NCBI GenBank assembly: GCA_014529385.2
Contig: CM043955.1
Span: forward strand, 147,475,140 to 147,539,139
Length of the DNA stretch: 64,000 nucleotides
Reading direction: 5' to 3'
From: Adiantum capillus-veneris
Taxonomy: Eukaryota > Streptophyta > Polypodiopsida > Polypodiales > Pteridaceae
This document shows positions 1 through 15,505 of this stretch, in pieces. A program made the translations under genes and the position numbers. The notes beneath the pieces were generated by a model. The model was not told the DNA's origin and made no database searches. It was given only the letters and a program-made list of their open reading frames with translations. Within the stretch, counting starts at the first letter, position 1, and each line of letters opens with the position of its first letter.

Positions 1-1069
1 GAATATCTAGAGTCATTGGAAAATTAGCCACTTGAATGGATAGGTCGTACCACTAGAGTGATACACTCCACGGTGGTGTTTAAACCCTTACAAAGATCTG
101 GAATTTTAGTGCAAATAAGCTCCTTTATTATGTAATACTAAACGCAATTTAAAATAATATGCAATGAAAAATGTGATGGTGATGATAGTAACTCCTTGGA
201 AAACATTCTTGAGATGGAAATATTGATGACACTCTCTTCTTCATTCTCGAGATGGGAACATTGAAGACGCTCTCTTCTTCATTTAAACTCCCTCCTTGAA
301 AGTAGCTTTCCTTGGTAGAAATTCCCTCCTTCGTAGGTGATTTTTCTTGTTCTTCTTGGCCTTCACTCCACTCCTTGGGTTTGCTGTTTATTGTGATGCC
401 TTCCATTCTATAAAATAGAATGTACTAAATATAGCATGTATTTTATAAGATTATCATACCCATACATGGATGTAGCATACACATCAAATATTTGGGAACA
501 CATTGATGGCAAATTTTATGATAAAACATATTAAGTGATGATTAATCATGTCTAAACATTGGTTACCCAATGCTGTGAAAACTACCAAGACATAGTGACA
601 AAAAATAATGACCCCTTTCTCCACATCCACAACTCCATTTGAGAAACCCTTTGAGATTTGGGCTGCCCAAAAATCAGATCCCTCTTAGACCAAGAGGGTT
701 TGATCAAATGTTTCAACACGTAAGAGAAATAAGCTCCTCTTTTGCTACATACATAGAAAAATATCAACGTGAGAAATGATAATTAACCTCAAAGATGAGG
801 TTGGTTATCCTTGTGTATAGATCCATTAGAAAAAACATTTGATGTAGATAGTAATAAATTTTTGGCTGAAGGGGAGTTGCCAAAATCTATGAATTAAGAG
901 ATAATGGAAGGATTAATGACTACAAAAACCCTAGTGGCTATTTGAAACCCTAAATGCTAATGAAAGATTTGGATACTAAATCTAGGTTTTAGGGACCTAA
1001 TGAAACCTAAATTTGAAAGAGAAGTAAAGGCGTATCATATGTGTAATTGCAAAGCTTCATATTTGATCT

Positions 1070-1199
<130 letters not shown>

Positions 1200-1675
1200 C
1201 AATTATGAGTCAATTTGATTAATGCAAACTAGTACAATAAATTGTGCCTCATGTAAGCATGAGATGGGGTTTAGATGCATGTGAGGAGGTGAGAAAATTC
1301 AAATTTCTTCACTAGCATTCTCCTTTGAATTCTTGGTGCAAGGCATGTGGATGCTTAGGTGTCAAGGGTGGGTGTATTTAATACTATTTATTGGGAAGCT
1401 AGGGGATATTCACAAGGAGCCTATGGCTTAGAGACAATTCATACTAGTGATTAATTACGATGATTTCCAATACATATCAAGTATAGGCGTGCTATATTAT
1501 TTGAATGTACTTTTTTGGATCCAACGATTGTAATTGTTGTCTTCCCTCTTTGGCATTGTCCACCAAGAATTGATATTTTGAGATGAGTTCTAGCATGCTT
1601 TGCAAAATCCTATCATGACTTGGCTTGCAAAAAGATCCATTTTTTGAAAAGGACCATCCAAAGAATCCTTTTGAT

Positions 1676-1809
1676 AAGCAATTTCATAGTTTGTACCCTC
1701 CATGGAACTTGCATGCTTGTTTAGGAAGTCCTCTGAAACGAGGCAAGAAAATTTGTACCCTCCACAATAAATTTGTACTCTGTGGAGGGTACAAACTACG
1801 AAATTGCTT
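1676..1809. repeat. Inverted repeat with alternative hairpins
   Basis: A 27-nt arm at 1676-1702 is the reverse complement of 1783-1809 with one mismatch (26/27). A third copy of the core at 1752-1766 pairs perfectly over 15 nt with 1781-1795, leaving a 14-nt loop. The right arm could therefore pair with either left copy. It could be a small foldback element or a hairpin RNA locus; I see no evidence that favours one. Confidence 0.75.
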
Positions 1810-2602
1810 TAAAAAAAGTCTTCAATGCACTGGCTTGGTAGTTAAGGGGCGTGTTGTGGCAAGGCTGACTCCTTGGTGGCACACTTGATCGAATGATGTA
1901 TCTTGTATATCTAGTGGTATGTGGTGTGGATGCTGACAAATGCCATGGCTCGAGTGGAGCATGGCTTCCTATGTTATCTTTTTTGGTTTTAATTCATTTA
2001 TCACTCACAATTTGTGACTTTGAAAAAAAGAAAGTTTTCTTGCCTCATTGTTTACTCTAGGTGCATCAAAGCTTGCTAACACCACAAAGCTGATATTTGT
2101 TGCCATTTCATTGCTATTATCAAATATATGGTCCTTGAGAGAACTCTTGATTGAACTTTGGTCACACCTGAAACAAAAACCTAGATATAAGTTTATTGTT
2201 TTTTGCACGTCCTCCTTTGCTTCAGGCCCATTCCCAATGCACATGCTACTAATGTGTACAATATTATTCTCAAAGAAATAATGTTGATTGCAATTGTCCA
2301 TCCATTGCTCTCACTTTTGGCTATATGAAGATATGTTTCTTTGCATGGATCAGATGACTTGAAAATCATCCTTCTCATGGCTCAAACGATGTTGCAATTT
2401 TGTATAATTAGCTCTACCTGACACAAGGTATGAGGTTTGTTCCATTGCAGAACGTGTTGTAGGACCAAAAGTGTCAAAAGCACCAAATACATAAAGCAAA
2501 TTTTCTTTAACTTAAAAAAAAAGTAGGGACTATATAAACAAGTTGCAGGGAGTCTATTTATTGTATTGTTTTGTGTGAACGGTGATGGAGAGAACTCTAT
2601 CA

Positions 2603-5760
<3,158 letters not shown>

Positions 5761-5959
5761 TCAATGACAAAACCTTTTGTAGACATTGCTTAAGACTAAT
5801 GATTCAAACTGCCTTGTCATCCTCTGCATTCTCTATACAGTTTTGTATGATCAAAGGTATAAATTTATTATTATCTTAGATACTGATAAAGTCTTTATTA
5901 CCCCTTATGTTATAATGACAGATCACACAAAAACCCGTCCTAAAGTACTTCAAAGTAAT

Positions 5960-6300
5960 TATTAGGCCGTGAAGTTACATATGCTTGAAAAACAGTTACA
6001 TGACTTACATAGGCTTGTTTCTGAGTCAAGCCAGGATCTTAATCAATTGCATACACAACTTCAAAGCATGCTTACAACATCTGACATATTATTTAATTGT
6101 ACCATCCTCTAAAGACTTTCCATACTTCTCATTCACTAAATCTTCCCTGCATCATCGTCCCGATCACCTAGACAAGAGTCTGCTCTTAAATGTCTTGAAA
6201 TTTGAAGAAGAACAGGGTCATTCTTCAGACACTGAATTGGGGAGAGAAGATTGGGAAGCCGCGGAGTGCCTTTACTAGAGGCTACGAAGCAGCTTGTCAG
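5960..6300 (+). pseudogene. Possible 5' coding remnant of the pararetrovirus
   Basis: A short open stretch (best frame 5985-6278, 97 residues) just after the promoter repeat. Its position is where the first viral ORF should begin. The sequence is hydrophilic in its second half but matches nothing I can name. It could equally be chance. Confidence 0.3.
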
Positions 6301-6623
6301 AGGATGAATGAGATCTCTATACTATTGATTGTTGTCACAAAAATCACAACAAACTAATCGACAACACAAGAAAATCTCCATAAAAAAACCATGAAGGAGT
6401 TGTCACATAATACCTTGACTACAATTGGGAAGAAGACCAGATAGAACCAATTTGGGATATGTCGAATACTGAATACAGGTCAAGAATCAAAGATTATGGC
6501 AACGTATTCTTTCAAAATAATTGGAACCAATTTGATTGATTTTATGAGGAAAGTATCTATAATGGTCGCTAGGCAGAAAGCATTCCAGATAGTATTCCAT
6601 CTACTCTCAATACATATGAAAGT

Positions 6624-7777
6624 TTGTTCAACATCAAAGATGAACCAAAAATGGATGATTCTCAAATCGAAAAACCTCTGGCTCCATTGCAAATGGAAAA
6701 CGATGAGCCAATGGAAGAAGCATCCACAAGTGCCGCCCAAACTCATAAAAATCCCCAATTTGTGCAAGGTATAAAAAAAGTAGGAGATATCACCTTGTAC
6801 AACATTGATAATCTAGAGCATGATGATATCATCCTAGTTTTAGAACACATGCATAATTGGATCTATCAACAAATGCTATTTGGGCGCATGAAACAACAGA
6901 GTGCAGTAGAAGTTGCAATAAATGGTTTTACTGGCATCCTCAAAAGATGGTGGGGCATACTTCCCCACGAAGTCAAAACTTCTATTATGCGCCTTGAAGA
7001 AAATGCCTCTCCTCTCTTGCTCCTAATTAAAAGTATATATAAAGAGTTAATTGGGCATTGAGAAGATCATGCAACATTGGCATTAAAAAATTTTCATGAA
7101 ACTCAAATATGTAATTTCTCCTCCATTTGAATTTTTTGTATTTATATTACAAAAAATTAATATATTAAGCAAGTAAATACCATTCTCGAGAAATCAAAGC
7201 AAAATTTATCCATAAACTGCCAAAAGCCATTACAAAGCTGCTTATTGAGAAATTGGACAACCAAAATTTGAATCTCCAATCAGCTACACTTAGAGATATA
7301 ATCCAAGCGTTACAGGTAATATTGGAACTATGTATTCAAAAGCATGCACAAAAGGAATTGAAGGACTCAAAACCTTCAAATAAGTTTTGCAAGCAAAATT
7401 ACTATTCTAAATATTTTGGATGCGCCAACAAAAAGAAGGAATGCTCGTGCAAGCATCCCAAAAAGGGCAAAAAGGAGAAGAAGTTCAAATGAAGACCGAA
7501 GCATCGATTGTTTCAAAAATGTAAGTCCACATCTTTAAAGAATGATAATAAATGCTTTATTTGTGGCAAAACAGGTCATTGGGCCTCTGAATGTCCCAAG
7601 AAGAAAAAATCCATGGCATTCCAAAATATAATCCTAGAAGATGAGTATAGCTACTTAGAGCTATCCTCTTCAGATATCTCAGAGTTCCAATTCATCATTT
7701 TCACTTTGCAAGCAAGTCTTCTTCATCAGCAAACATCAACTAAAATTCAAACTCGAGTTTTGAGGATTTTTCCATAG
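6624..7777 (+). pseudogene. Coat-protein-like (gag-like) region with CCHC zinc knuckle
   Basis: Three broken frames (6624-7061, 7253-7492, 7508-7777). The first holds an acidic start and a GFTGILKRWW motif, like the A-F-x-G-x-x-x-x-W-W core of caulimovirid coat proteins and plant gag proteins. The second is Lys/Cys-rich. The third has a zinc knuckle, CFICGKTGHWASEC, near 7555-7597, the C-x2-C-x4-H-x4-C nucleic-acid-binding motif of viral coat proteins. Stops and frameshifts separate the pieces, so no working product is expected. Confidence 0.7.
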
Positions 7778-8460
7778 CTCTTAATGTAATGAGCTTAGAA
7801 GATTTCATGCTTATTACTTTTGATTCTCAACAATGGAAAAAGTTTTCTAAGGAAAACAACAATATAGGTCTGAAGATTTAGAGTCAAACAATTCAAATTT
7901 CTCCCTTGACTCTTAAAAATCAGGTAAAAAGACCTTCTCAAAGAAAGTTATAATGAAGTAACTACATTTTAGAAGCAACTAAAAGCTGCTATGAAGGAAG
8001 CTGATAAACCTAAGCCACCAGCTTTAGACAGAATGCTTATTTCAACTTTAGCCAAGAAAAAGAAAATGAAACAAATTTAGGAGAATAAGGTCCTCTTTGA
8101 TCATCACTTTATCAACAATCTGGTCTCGAACAAAATCAAAGCCAAATCAACCCATCAACTACCACTAGGAAGATAACCATCCTCTCCTTCTAGTTCTAAT
8201 ATTGAAACCATAGAATCTCCCCACGATCTTCCCTCCACATCACATAAAATCCATGGTCTATCATACAAAGAGTTTCTCCAAAAAGAAACAGTATTACGAC
8301 AAAGGGAAGAGTTTCTTGAAAAGCAACAAGCTCTACTTTGATGGGAAACCAATCTACAAGAAAGAGAAAAATCTCTTCTCTCTAGGCGGGGTGATGAGAA
8401 ATATCCACCATATCCACCAGCCTCACTAGTTCTAGTTACAACCTCTCCAGCTCCAGTTCC
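7778..8460 (+). pseudogene. Degenerate viral coding stretch
   Basis: The plus strand keeps short open pieces rich in Lys, Ser and Pro between many stops. It bridges the zinc-knuckle region and the better-preserved segment from 8461. No domain is recognisable. Confidence 0.4.
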
Positions 8461-9455
8461 ATGGGATATTTTGCTACAAAAAGAACAATCACCAGAAAGC
8501 TAGAAACAGCTGAAGAGCCAACACCAAAAGATAATATACTATCCAAAGATGACATACAGAGCTTTAAAGAATCATTAACTCTATCCAAGAAACAAAACAT
8601 CCAACCATCTTGTAAAGAGTCTTCAAAACTAACGGTGGGCAACGAATGCCAAATTGGAAATAAAGATACCCTACCACCAAAAGCGTACATCATGGTAATT
8701 GGCAAAGCCCCTCTCATAGGAGAATCACATCCAACTTCTTCAATTAGAAAGTCAGGATCAAGCTCTTCCTCAAATAAAGGTAAAGCATCTCAAACTAAAG
8801 ATAATGTCTCTATTGAAATAAAAGAAATTAGTGAAGCACTGAGACAAGATATCTTGAAATCTCTAGCAATCGATATTGATGGTATTCCTACAGAAGATCT
8901 ACCATTTCTTACTCATGCAGAAAGGGTAGACTCCTCTATCCATTACTTTTATAAAAAAGAAGAATTTATTTTAGATCCAGAATACCCTCTTAGATTTCAG
9001 ACTGATGAAGATAAAGCCAATGGATTAATACCAATGTGGCGGTACTTAGAACATCATGGTACAGAGACTGGAGAAAGTTTTATGTTAATTATACGGACTT
9101 TAATTTAGAAGCAGAAATCTCTGAAGAAGCTGACCCTCCTAAGCAATTGAATGCTGAACAAATCAAGCCAATTAATCTTGAAGCCATAAAGAAAGCATGG
9201 ATCAATCCAATTGATAGACACATTCAACAATGGATTGATGATCCTACAGAGCTTCAAGTCGTTGCTCAAATAATAGATGATAAGCAATCCCATGAGAAAA
9301 TCTCAGAAGGATTATCTATACAGAGCAGTGGAAAAGATAAGCAACCACAAGAAGAAAGGTTCTACCCAACAATTTCCCAATCAAAGACCTCCAACAACAC
9401 AAGTCTGGTTCTCTCTAAACTTGATAAACTTCTAGAAGACATTGATGACATCTGA
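8461..9455 (+). pseudogene. Pararetrovirus polyprotein linker region, unassigned
   Basis: Two overlapping open frames (8461-9108, 215 residues; 9036-9455, 139 residues) that look like one coding region broken by a frameshift near 9050-9100. It is hydrophilic and charged, with a Ser-rich tract (near 8755-8775) and a later acidic segment. It lies between the coat-protein-like region and the retropepsin, where caulimovirid polyproteins vary. I recognise no catalytic motif. Confidence 0.5.
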
Positions 9456-9594
9456 ACTAGCACATGTCACAACAAAAACTTAATTATCATTAAATATCAA
9501 AGCCTTGCAATGATTTCCATACAAGTAAAAGAAGTCATCTCCTCATAGCAGAAAGAAGTTCAAGAACCACTAAATGGAGATAACAATCTCTCAC

Positions 9595-9871
9595 CACTAA
9601 AAGGAGTCTCCATTACTATAATTCTGAATACTAAATTTCAGAATTTTCTCAATGCTATACTAGATATGGGAGTTAGCTTGAATCTCCTTAACGAAAGGTT
9701 TGTTCTTAAAAACTACGGGGAGAAACTAAACGAACCATTTCTGATGAAATATGCTAACAAATCCAAAGAGCCGATTAAAAATCGGGTCTAATTATGGTTA
9801 TTGCTTGGAAAAGCAAGAATACCTATCTTCACTTATCTTTGTTGTCAGCCAAGTTATGATATGATCATTGG
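9595..9871 (+). pseudogene. Pararetrovirus retropepsin fragment, interrupted
   Basis: A plus-strand stretch holding an aspartic-protease-like site in which D-T/S-G is replaced by DMG (LDMGVSLNLL near 9661-9685), then a C-terminal hydrophobic D-M-I-I-G motif at its right edge. At that motif the LTR retrotransposon begins; downstream viral sequence resumes at 61859. Both the active site change and the insertion mean it is inactive. Confidence 0.65.
9867..9871. repeat. Target-site duplication, left copy
   Basis: ATTGG immediately before the left LTR; the right copy at 61859-61863 reads ATTGA. That is a 5-bp duplication with one mismatch, the length made by Ty3/gypsy integrases, and it fits an old insertion. 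Confidence 0.7.
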
Positions 9872-11279
9872 TGTTGGGGGTCCCATAGTTGCATAGCTCC
9901 AATGATCAACAAAATTATCAATCCGGAGGGATGAGCTACCCGGTTAGGACATGGAAACACTCACACGGTTAGTGAGCTAATCATGGCAACACGAATGGTT
10001 AACTCTATGAGGTGAGCTTCTTGGCCTATGGAGGAGCTAAGCCATAATGAAGGGCAATCTCCATATCCACTTCCCTTCACCTCCAATCAACCCAATCACA
10101 CACTAACGATTGCAAGACGCACACAACACTAATCCTATCATGCAGCACACTAATCGCCAGCACACACAAATAGATCTATCGAGCACCACACTCCAATCAA
10201 ACCTACATGCACACACAAGAAAAAGAGGACAATCACACAAGATTAGAGAGGGATTAACCATTGATTAGTTAGGATCTAGCTAATCAAAGTATCATAGGCA
10301 ATCATAAGAAGCATGAGAGAGGCATAGTGAAAGAGAATTAAGCATTGATTAGTGTTAACCAAGTCACATGAGCAAGGAGAAGCTCAAGGACTCCAAAGCC
10401 ACACACCTCAAGAGCTCTCACCAAATAGTGCTCTCAACAAATGAGCTTGAGAACCCTAATTTCTTTTACACCCTGCTTTATATACTTCCCGGGGGATTCA
10501 CCATGGAAAACTTACCGCACCATGTAAGTGCAAGGGAGGGTTTTTTTTGTACAAGTAACATAAGCGTATAAGTTAGGGGTAGGCCCCCAATAATTTATAT
10601 CCCAAGCTCAAAAATAAGGTAGGGGGGTATCATATTTATGGGGAAGGGGGAGGGGTGGGGTGAGGGGGGGGGGACTGCCTTGTGTTGATTTACTTATAAC
10701 CATTGGTCACCGTGTGCACTAGAATTCGGATGAATTTTGGGGAAGGTACGTTGCCAATCACTCTTTGATTAGCTTTACTCATTTAGATCATGTGAGACCT
10801 AAATTTTATATATAAGATAGGGGTATGAGAGTTTTCTTCATTGATTGTCATATAAGCATAGAAAGGGGGGTCATACTCTCCGATATGAGTTGTATATAGG
10901 GGTTTTATCAAAGTTGTTCGCTCGCAGGTGGCGTCCCGTTTTGTATATAGAGTGAATCCCCCGGGATATACTTAGGGTAAAAATATGCAATGTCCTGGTG
11001 CCCAAGGCCTTTAGAGCTCCACTACTTACTGAATCTGCTACCTAAGCACACTAACTGACCTGTTCTTTACAGCTTGGAACCCCCATTGAGCCCGTAACAC
11101 ATTAAAAATATTACAATGGCTTGAAATAAGTCGGAAATTTACAATACGTGACCATTTTGAAAAAACGTGGAAAATGTGTAACTCCAATCTTTATTGCTTC
11201 TTCATGTTGATCTTCAATGTGCATTCGTACATCTTCGGTCTTTAGCAGCTTCTGTTAATTAACGTTGACTCAGTTAACA
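9872..11279 (-). repeat. 3' LTR of the outer element
   Basis: Starts TGTTGGGGGTCCC and ends TTAACA on the plus strand. It matches 60944-61858 along its length, except for a 478-bp insertion plus 8-bp duplication; without these it is 922 bp against 915 bp. Scattered substitutions between the two LTRs indicate an older insertion than the inner gypsy element. Confidence 0.93.
10488..10965. mobile_element. hAT-like MITE inside the LTR
   Basis: A 478-bp insertion absent from the other LTR. It has perfect 14-bp terminal inverted repeats (CCCGGGGGATTCAC) and an 8-bp target duplication, ATATACTT, at 10480-10487 and 10966-10973. The 8-bp duplication points to hAT-type transposases, by family knowledge. 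It has no coding capacity and carries a G-rich internal tract near 10620-10672. It landed next to the TATA-like sequence of the LTR, so this LTR's promoter is probably altered. Confidence 0.9.
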
Positions 11280-11292
11280 TTCCCCCCTTCCG
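11280..11292 (-). promoter_or_regulatory. Polypurine tract of the outer element
   Basis: On the minus strand CGGAAGGGGGGAA directly abuts the start of the 3' LTR (TGTTAAC...). This is the plus-strand primer of reverse transcription and fixes the orientation of the element. Confidence 0.85.
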
Positions 11293-12435
11293 ATTTTAGT
11301 GCCCGTCCTCGGGCACTGTTGACAAGTGTCTTGTGGAAGGTTTTTGATTGGTTGTTGATGGGCTGATCATCTTCATTTGTTGTTGAATTTGTTGACAAGG
11401 TTCAATTTGTTGCAGTATCTTCATTGGTCCGAATATGTCTGTTGTGAGAGATGATGTTGCATTTGTTCGTTGTAATAGAATTATGATGAGGCTGCTGTTT
11501 ATTTGTGAAAAGTATGTACAAGGGAAGTAGAATGATAAGGTTCTAAATTAGGGTCTAATACCTGGATGACCAAAGGGAAAAAACCCAGTGGGAAAGAAGT
11601 GCCTTTGGGTTACGCGCATTATTGGAGTACTTATTAGCATGGGAAATATTAATAAAGTACTAAAGGGATTATTTGTTGATAGATATGGAATTAAAAAGGC
11701 AGCAAATATGAAAGGGTGGTATGATGGACATTGATTTTCCTGTTGTAGTCCACTCAAGGTGCATAGGTGGAAGCAAAAAAGAGTGTCTAATGCATATGTC
11801 CAATGATGGGACATCCTAATTATGCATACATAGAAATGCATGGGAAACAATATGCTGTGCAAGAAAGATTTTGAGGGGTTCTTCAGAAAGATGGTGTAGC
11901 TATATAAGCATATGACATGGCTTTGCAAGCTAGCACCCCTTTAAGAATGGTTTTTGTTGACGAGGATATGTGCTCTCATCTTATTGTGCATTGTGTGTGA
12001 GTGTTGGACTCTATGACACTCCACCAATTGTAAGTTAATAGACTTTGACTCTTATGCTTATCTCATCCAGCATGAGCGACATGAAATAAATATGCTCAAC
12101 TCTTCCAGCTTGAGCGTAAGCCTAATAACTACGACTCTTAGCACAAAGTTTAATATGACTTGACGCTTTGGGTCTAATGCTTTGCTCATTTTATGGCTCA
12201 GTTGCCCGACTCTGACTATACCAAAGAGTGTTTTTTGCACCTTGGCGACTTGACTTTTTATAGTCTTGTGCTTACTACAAATATTTCTTCAAGTAAAAGT
12301 AAGCTTGAATCCTCAAAAAGAGGATTAGTGAAGGACCAAGTTGGTATTGAAGGTTTGTTTTGCCATACCTGTTTTATCCTCTTTGAATTTGCATTCCATT
12401 GGTTGGGTTGTCCTTCTTTGACTTTGAAGACTCCA
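11293..12435 (-). other. 3' non-coding region of the outer element
   Basis: Sequence between the W-motif region and the polypurine tract. Open frames on either strand are short and unlike any family. I see nothing else in it. Confidence 0.5.
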
Positions 12436-13330
12436 TTATCTGTTTGATTGTCCAATTGGGCCTGTTGATAGGAGTCTTTGATGTTGTTGTAGGCCTTTGT
12501 TCACTGTCGACATTTGGCTTTTGACTAGGAGCATTGGAAGACTTAGGAATCCAAATCTCTTGATGACCTTTGTATCTCCATTGTGACTTTGCTTCGCTCT
12601 AGGTCTTGTTGAGTTCTTGAGATCTACATGCAGGTCTGGTGTGGTTGCAGTTGACTTGTGGTTGACTGGTAGCCAAATCTTTGTATAACCTGTGTAGAAT
12701 CCTTGTCTAAGAGGAAGATTCTTTGAGATCCATCTTTTTTTGATCCTCTTGAGAGTTGTGGTTGACTTTAGCATCTTTTAATGTTGTTATGTTGTATACT
12801 TGCTTCTTAGGTATCCTAGGATATTGTCGAAGTTGATACCTTGTGGGCCTTCTTTCTTGGGAGGGACTTGACGTTACTTCATATGCTCTAACCTACGGTT
12901 TTGGCACCCATATCTATTTGTTACCTCCATAGTACTCCTGTTCTTTTAAGCTCCATTGTGATGCTATCCATCCCATGTGTTTGTCTTTTTGTGTTGACTT
13001 CTTGTATTTAATCCAAACTAGATCATTGACTTTGACTAAACTTCTTGAAACAAACACTTGCTTGACTTTCCTTTGCTTCCTTGAATATTTTGGCTGATAT
13101 CTCTTTGCTTTCTTGGGTGTCTCCTTAGAGGTTTCAGTTTCGTCAGCAATTGACTTGAAGTTTTGAAAGCTTGACTTGCTTGAAGAAGCTGATCCATGAG
13201 GGTTCTTTGATGTAGAGGCATATGATGTCACACCTTCTTTGCTAGTCGGTGGAAGTTCCACTTTAGCTTTACCTTTGTCTGCAAGATTTGTCTTTGATTC
13301 TTGTGACTTTTGCAACTTTGAATCTAGCAT
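12436..13330 (-). pseudogene. K-x-W-x-P-K repeat region of the outer element
   Basis: Broken minus-strand frames rich in Lys, Ser and Gln. The tryptophan motif recurs: NDLVWIKYKK, KKRWISKN, TKIWLPVN, and in a shifted frame EIWIPKS near 12550. Similar motifs lie in the same relative place, downstream of a second retropepsin, in the inner gypsy element (25.9-26.4 kb). The function is unknown. Related K-x-W-V-P-K motifs occur in plant retroelement polyproteins. Confidence 0.5.
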
Positions 13331-13408
13331 TAACGGTACCTGTATCTGCTACTTGATATCTCTTGGAAAAGAGAGTATGAGCATCGTATCTTCTTTGTAG
13401 GCCTTGTG

Positions 13409-13696
13409 TTAATCTAACCACTGATGTCCAAGGATGACATCTGCATGTATGTCTTTTGAAGACTTTACCTGAAACTTTACCTGGTCTTCATGATTTTGGA
13501 TGCTAAGGGTAGCAACCATTTCTTCTTGACTTGTAGCCTTACCCATGATTTTGCTATTATCTGGTTTGCCCTGATTAATCTCTAGAATGCTCTGGATGTT
13601 GTCTGCAACCATATTGTACTTTGCTTTGTTATCTAGTAGAGCATTGCATCTGACACTTGCTCCTTTTGTACTGTTGAGAACTATAGCTATTCTCAT
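13409..13696 (-). pseudogene. Second retropepsin-like domain of the outer element
   Basis: A 95-residue frame with an aspartic-protease layout: ALLDNKAKYNM at the site where D-T/S-G-A is expected, and ADVILGHQWL at the C-terminal hydrophobic-hydrophobic-G motif. The catalytic D remains but the following T/S-G is lost, so it should be inactive. It corresponds in place and motif to the post-integrase retropepsin of the inner gypsy element. Confidence 0.6.
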
Positions 13697-14054
13697 TAAA
13701 GGTTCTATTGAAGATCCTGTCCTGCTTTTGTCATGGCCTTATCTTGATCTAACTGTGTCTCTATGTAGGGTGACTTGAGACTTTGTTTCCCAATTTGACT
13801 TTCATCAGCTGATTTAGCTAGCAATGAGTGATTGATCTTTGGACTTTCTATTTCTTCCTGGTTGTCAACAACTTTTTTCTTCTTTACTTTTGGATTTGGT
13901 GGCGTTCTTTGCTCAATATCTATCGTGGTTGCTCTTTGTTTTGTTTGATCTGCACTTGCTATTGCCTGATTTGTTTTAAGCTCTTCTAAAAGTTCTGTTC
14001 AATGGAGATGAATCATCTTCAATAAGATCTGCTTTGATATCAGTCTCGATTCTA

Positions 14055-14268
14055 ACTGTGCTTGAGGACTTTGTGTTGTTGTCTAGTGCGGGTGACCAAT
14101 CTTGGTCTTCATTCTTTGTTGTATCTGAAGACTGCATCATGGTTACATTCTATATCTCTCCATTCTAATTGTGCTTGAGGACTTTGTGCCGTCGTCTGCA
14201 GATGACCAGTCTTGGTCTTCATTCTTTGTTGTCTCTGAAGACTGCATCATGTTTACATTCTGTATCTC
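14055..14268. repeat. Tandem duplication of about 110 bp
   Basis: Two adjacent copies (about 14055-14158 and 14167-14268) share GTGCTTGAGGACTTTGTG and TCTTGGTCTTCATTCTTTG with scattered changes. It lies between the two retropepsin-like regions, where RT and integrase would be in an autonomous relative. Confidence 0.75.
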
Positions 14269-14269
14269 T

Positions 14270-14921
14270 GACATCTTCTTAGTCATTGGCATTCCCATGA
14301 TGATGTTGTCTGGCATATCTTTTACTGTGATAACGTAATTGAGCTATGATGATCTGTGAACTTACTTCAATGGTGGTGGAGATGATTCCCCAGCATTCTG
14401 CTCCTTTGTCTCTTGATATGCTCACAAATTTAGGAGCATCTTCCAGCTGTGATTGGCCACATCTTTTCCAAGTGCGAAAGGACATGAGGTTCTTGTCTAA
14501 CTGAAAATCTAGCTTTATTTCTCTTGACAGCTTTTCTTTGTTTTCACCAACAATGTTGCACTTGATAATCTCAGGATTTCTTTCTGTGGTGATTGATTCT
14601 GCTCTCGCAGTGTCCTTTGATTGAGCTTTATCTGCATTTTCTTTGCTTGAATCACTTGCTTCAATTGATGTTGACTCCATTGGCTGTAATATTGCACCTT
14701 TTTGCAATTGTTGAGCATGATCTACTTGCATTTGAGTAACTTTTGACCTTAAAAGATCCATTGTGCTCTCTAGCAAAATGTGTCTCTTCCGGAGGAGATT
14801 TTGGTGGTGACCTTTGTGTAGCCTTCTGAACTTTAGCTTTCATTGACTTTGACTTTTTTATTACTTGTTCTGGCAGCTTGAGGGTTTGCATCATCTTCAT
14901 ATAGTCTTTGACTTTAGTCAT
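14270..14921 (-). pseudogene. First retropepsin-like region of the outer element
   Basis: Frames 14921-14661 and 14776-14279 on the minus strand. After a Ser/Lys/Glu-rich linker comes a segment with TWKRCG and, in a shifted frame, DNIIMGMPM. These match TWKKWG and YDIILGRPFM in the gag-linked retropepsin of the inner gypsy element. The D-S/T-G triad is not recognisable. A frameshift near 14330 separates the two motifs. Confidence 0.5.
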
Positions 14922-15152
14922 GCCAGCCGTATGGGTTTGTACAAGATCCTGATCTTCTGATATTCGTTACCATGTACATCTTGATATGCATGTGTGAGCT
15001 TGATCACATGTAACTATTTAAACACTATTGGATTTGTTGGCTTTTGACTCTGACTTGTGGATCAACTGAAACTTTTGTCCTTGATGATCTTCATAGAGGC
15101 ATTTGTCTACAGATTCTGATGGAATCTGGGTCAAAGGAAACTTCCAACAACC
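14922..15152 (-). pseudogene. Degenerate gag-linked stretch of the outer element
   Basis: The minus strand keeps a short readable piece (LYEDHQGQKF near 15100-15071) that resembles the LYMDYSGQIY module of the gag-like region at 57 kb. It is the last outer-element sequence before the candidate transposon end at 15153. Confidence 0.4.
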
Positions 15153-15187
15153 CATTAGGAAATTTCGGAGGTCATTTGGAGGGCCTT
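15153..15187 (+). repeat. Candidate left terminal inverted repeat
   Basis: CATTAGGAAATT, then an 8-bp interruption TCGGAGGT, then CATTTGGAGGGCCTT. Apart from the interruption all 27 bases match the reverse complement of 55580-55606. Confidence 0.55.
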
Positions 15188-15505
15188 CTAAGAAAAATAG
15201 AATTTTGAATTTCTCTCTCTAGAAAATAGGTGTGGTAAAAGCAAATGTAAAGTTGGAATAACCATTCAAAAAGTGTACTTACAAGTAGATTCTTGGCACA
15301 GTGTCATAACGGCCGTGATGATTGAAGAATAAATCGTTTTTAGTTGCATTTAGTGAACGTCCTAGAATTGGAGGGAGTTTCGTGTACATGGAATGTATGA
15401 CTAAAGGAAATAGGATGTATCCTTCCAAACCTGCTCTCTCCTTACTCTTTCACTGTTTGTGTGCTGACCTTAAAGAAATCCTCCCTTTCTTGCCCTGTTG
15501 CACAC

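Noticed and set aside
11548-11928. 126-residue minus-strand frame
   Set aside because: It lies in the 3' non-coding region of the LTR element, with no family resemblance and unlikely composition; probably chance.
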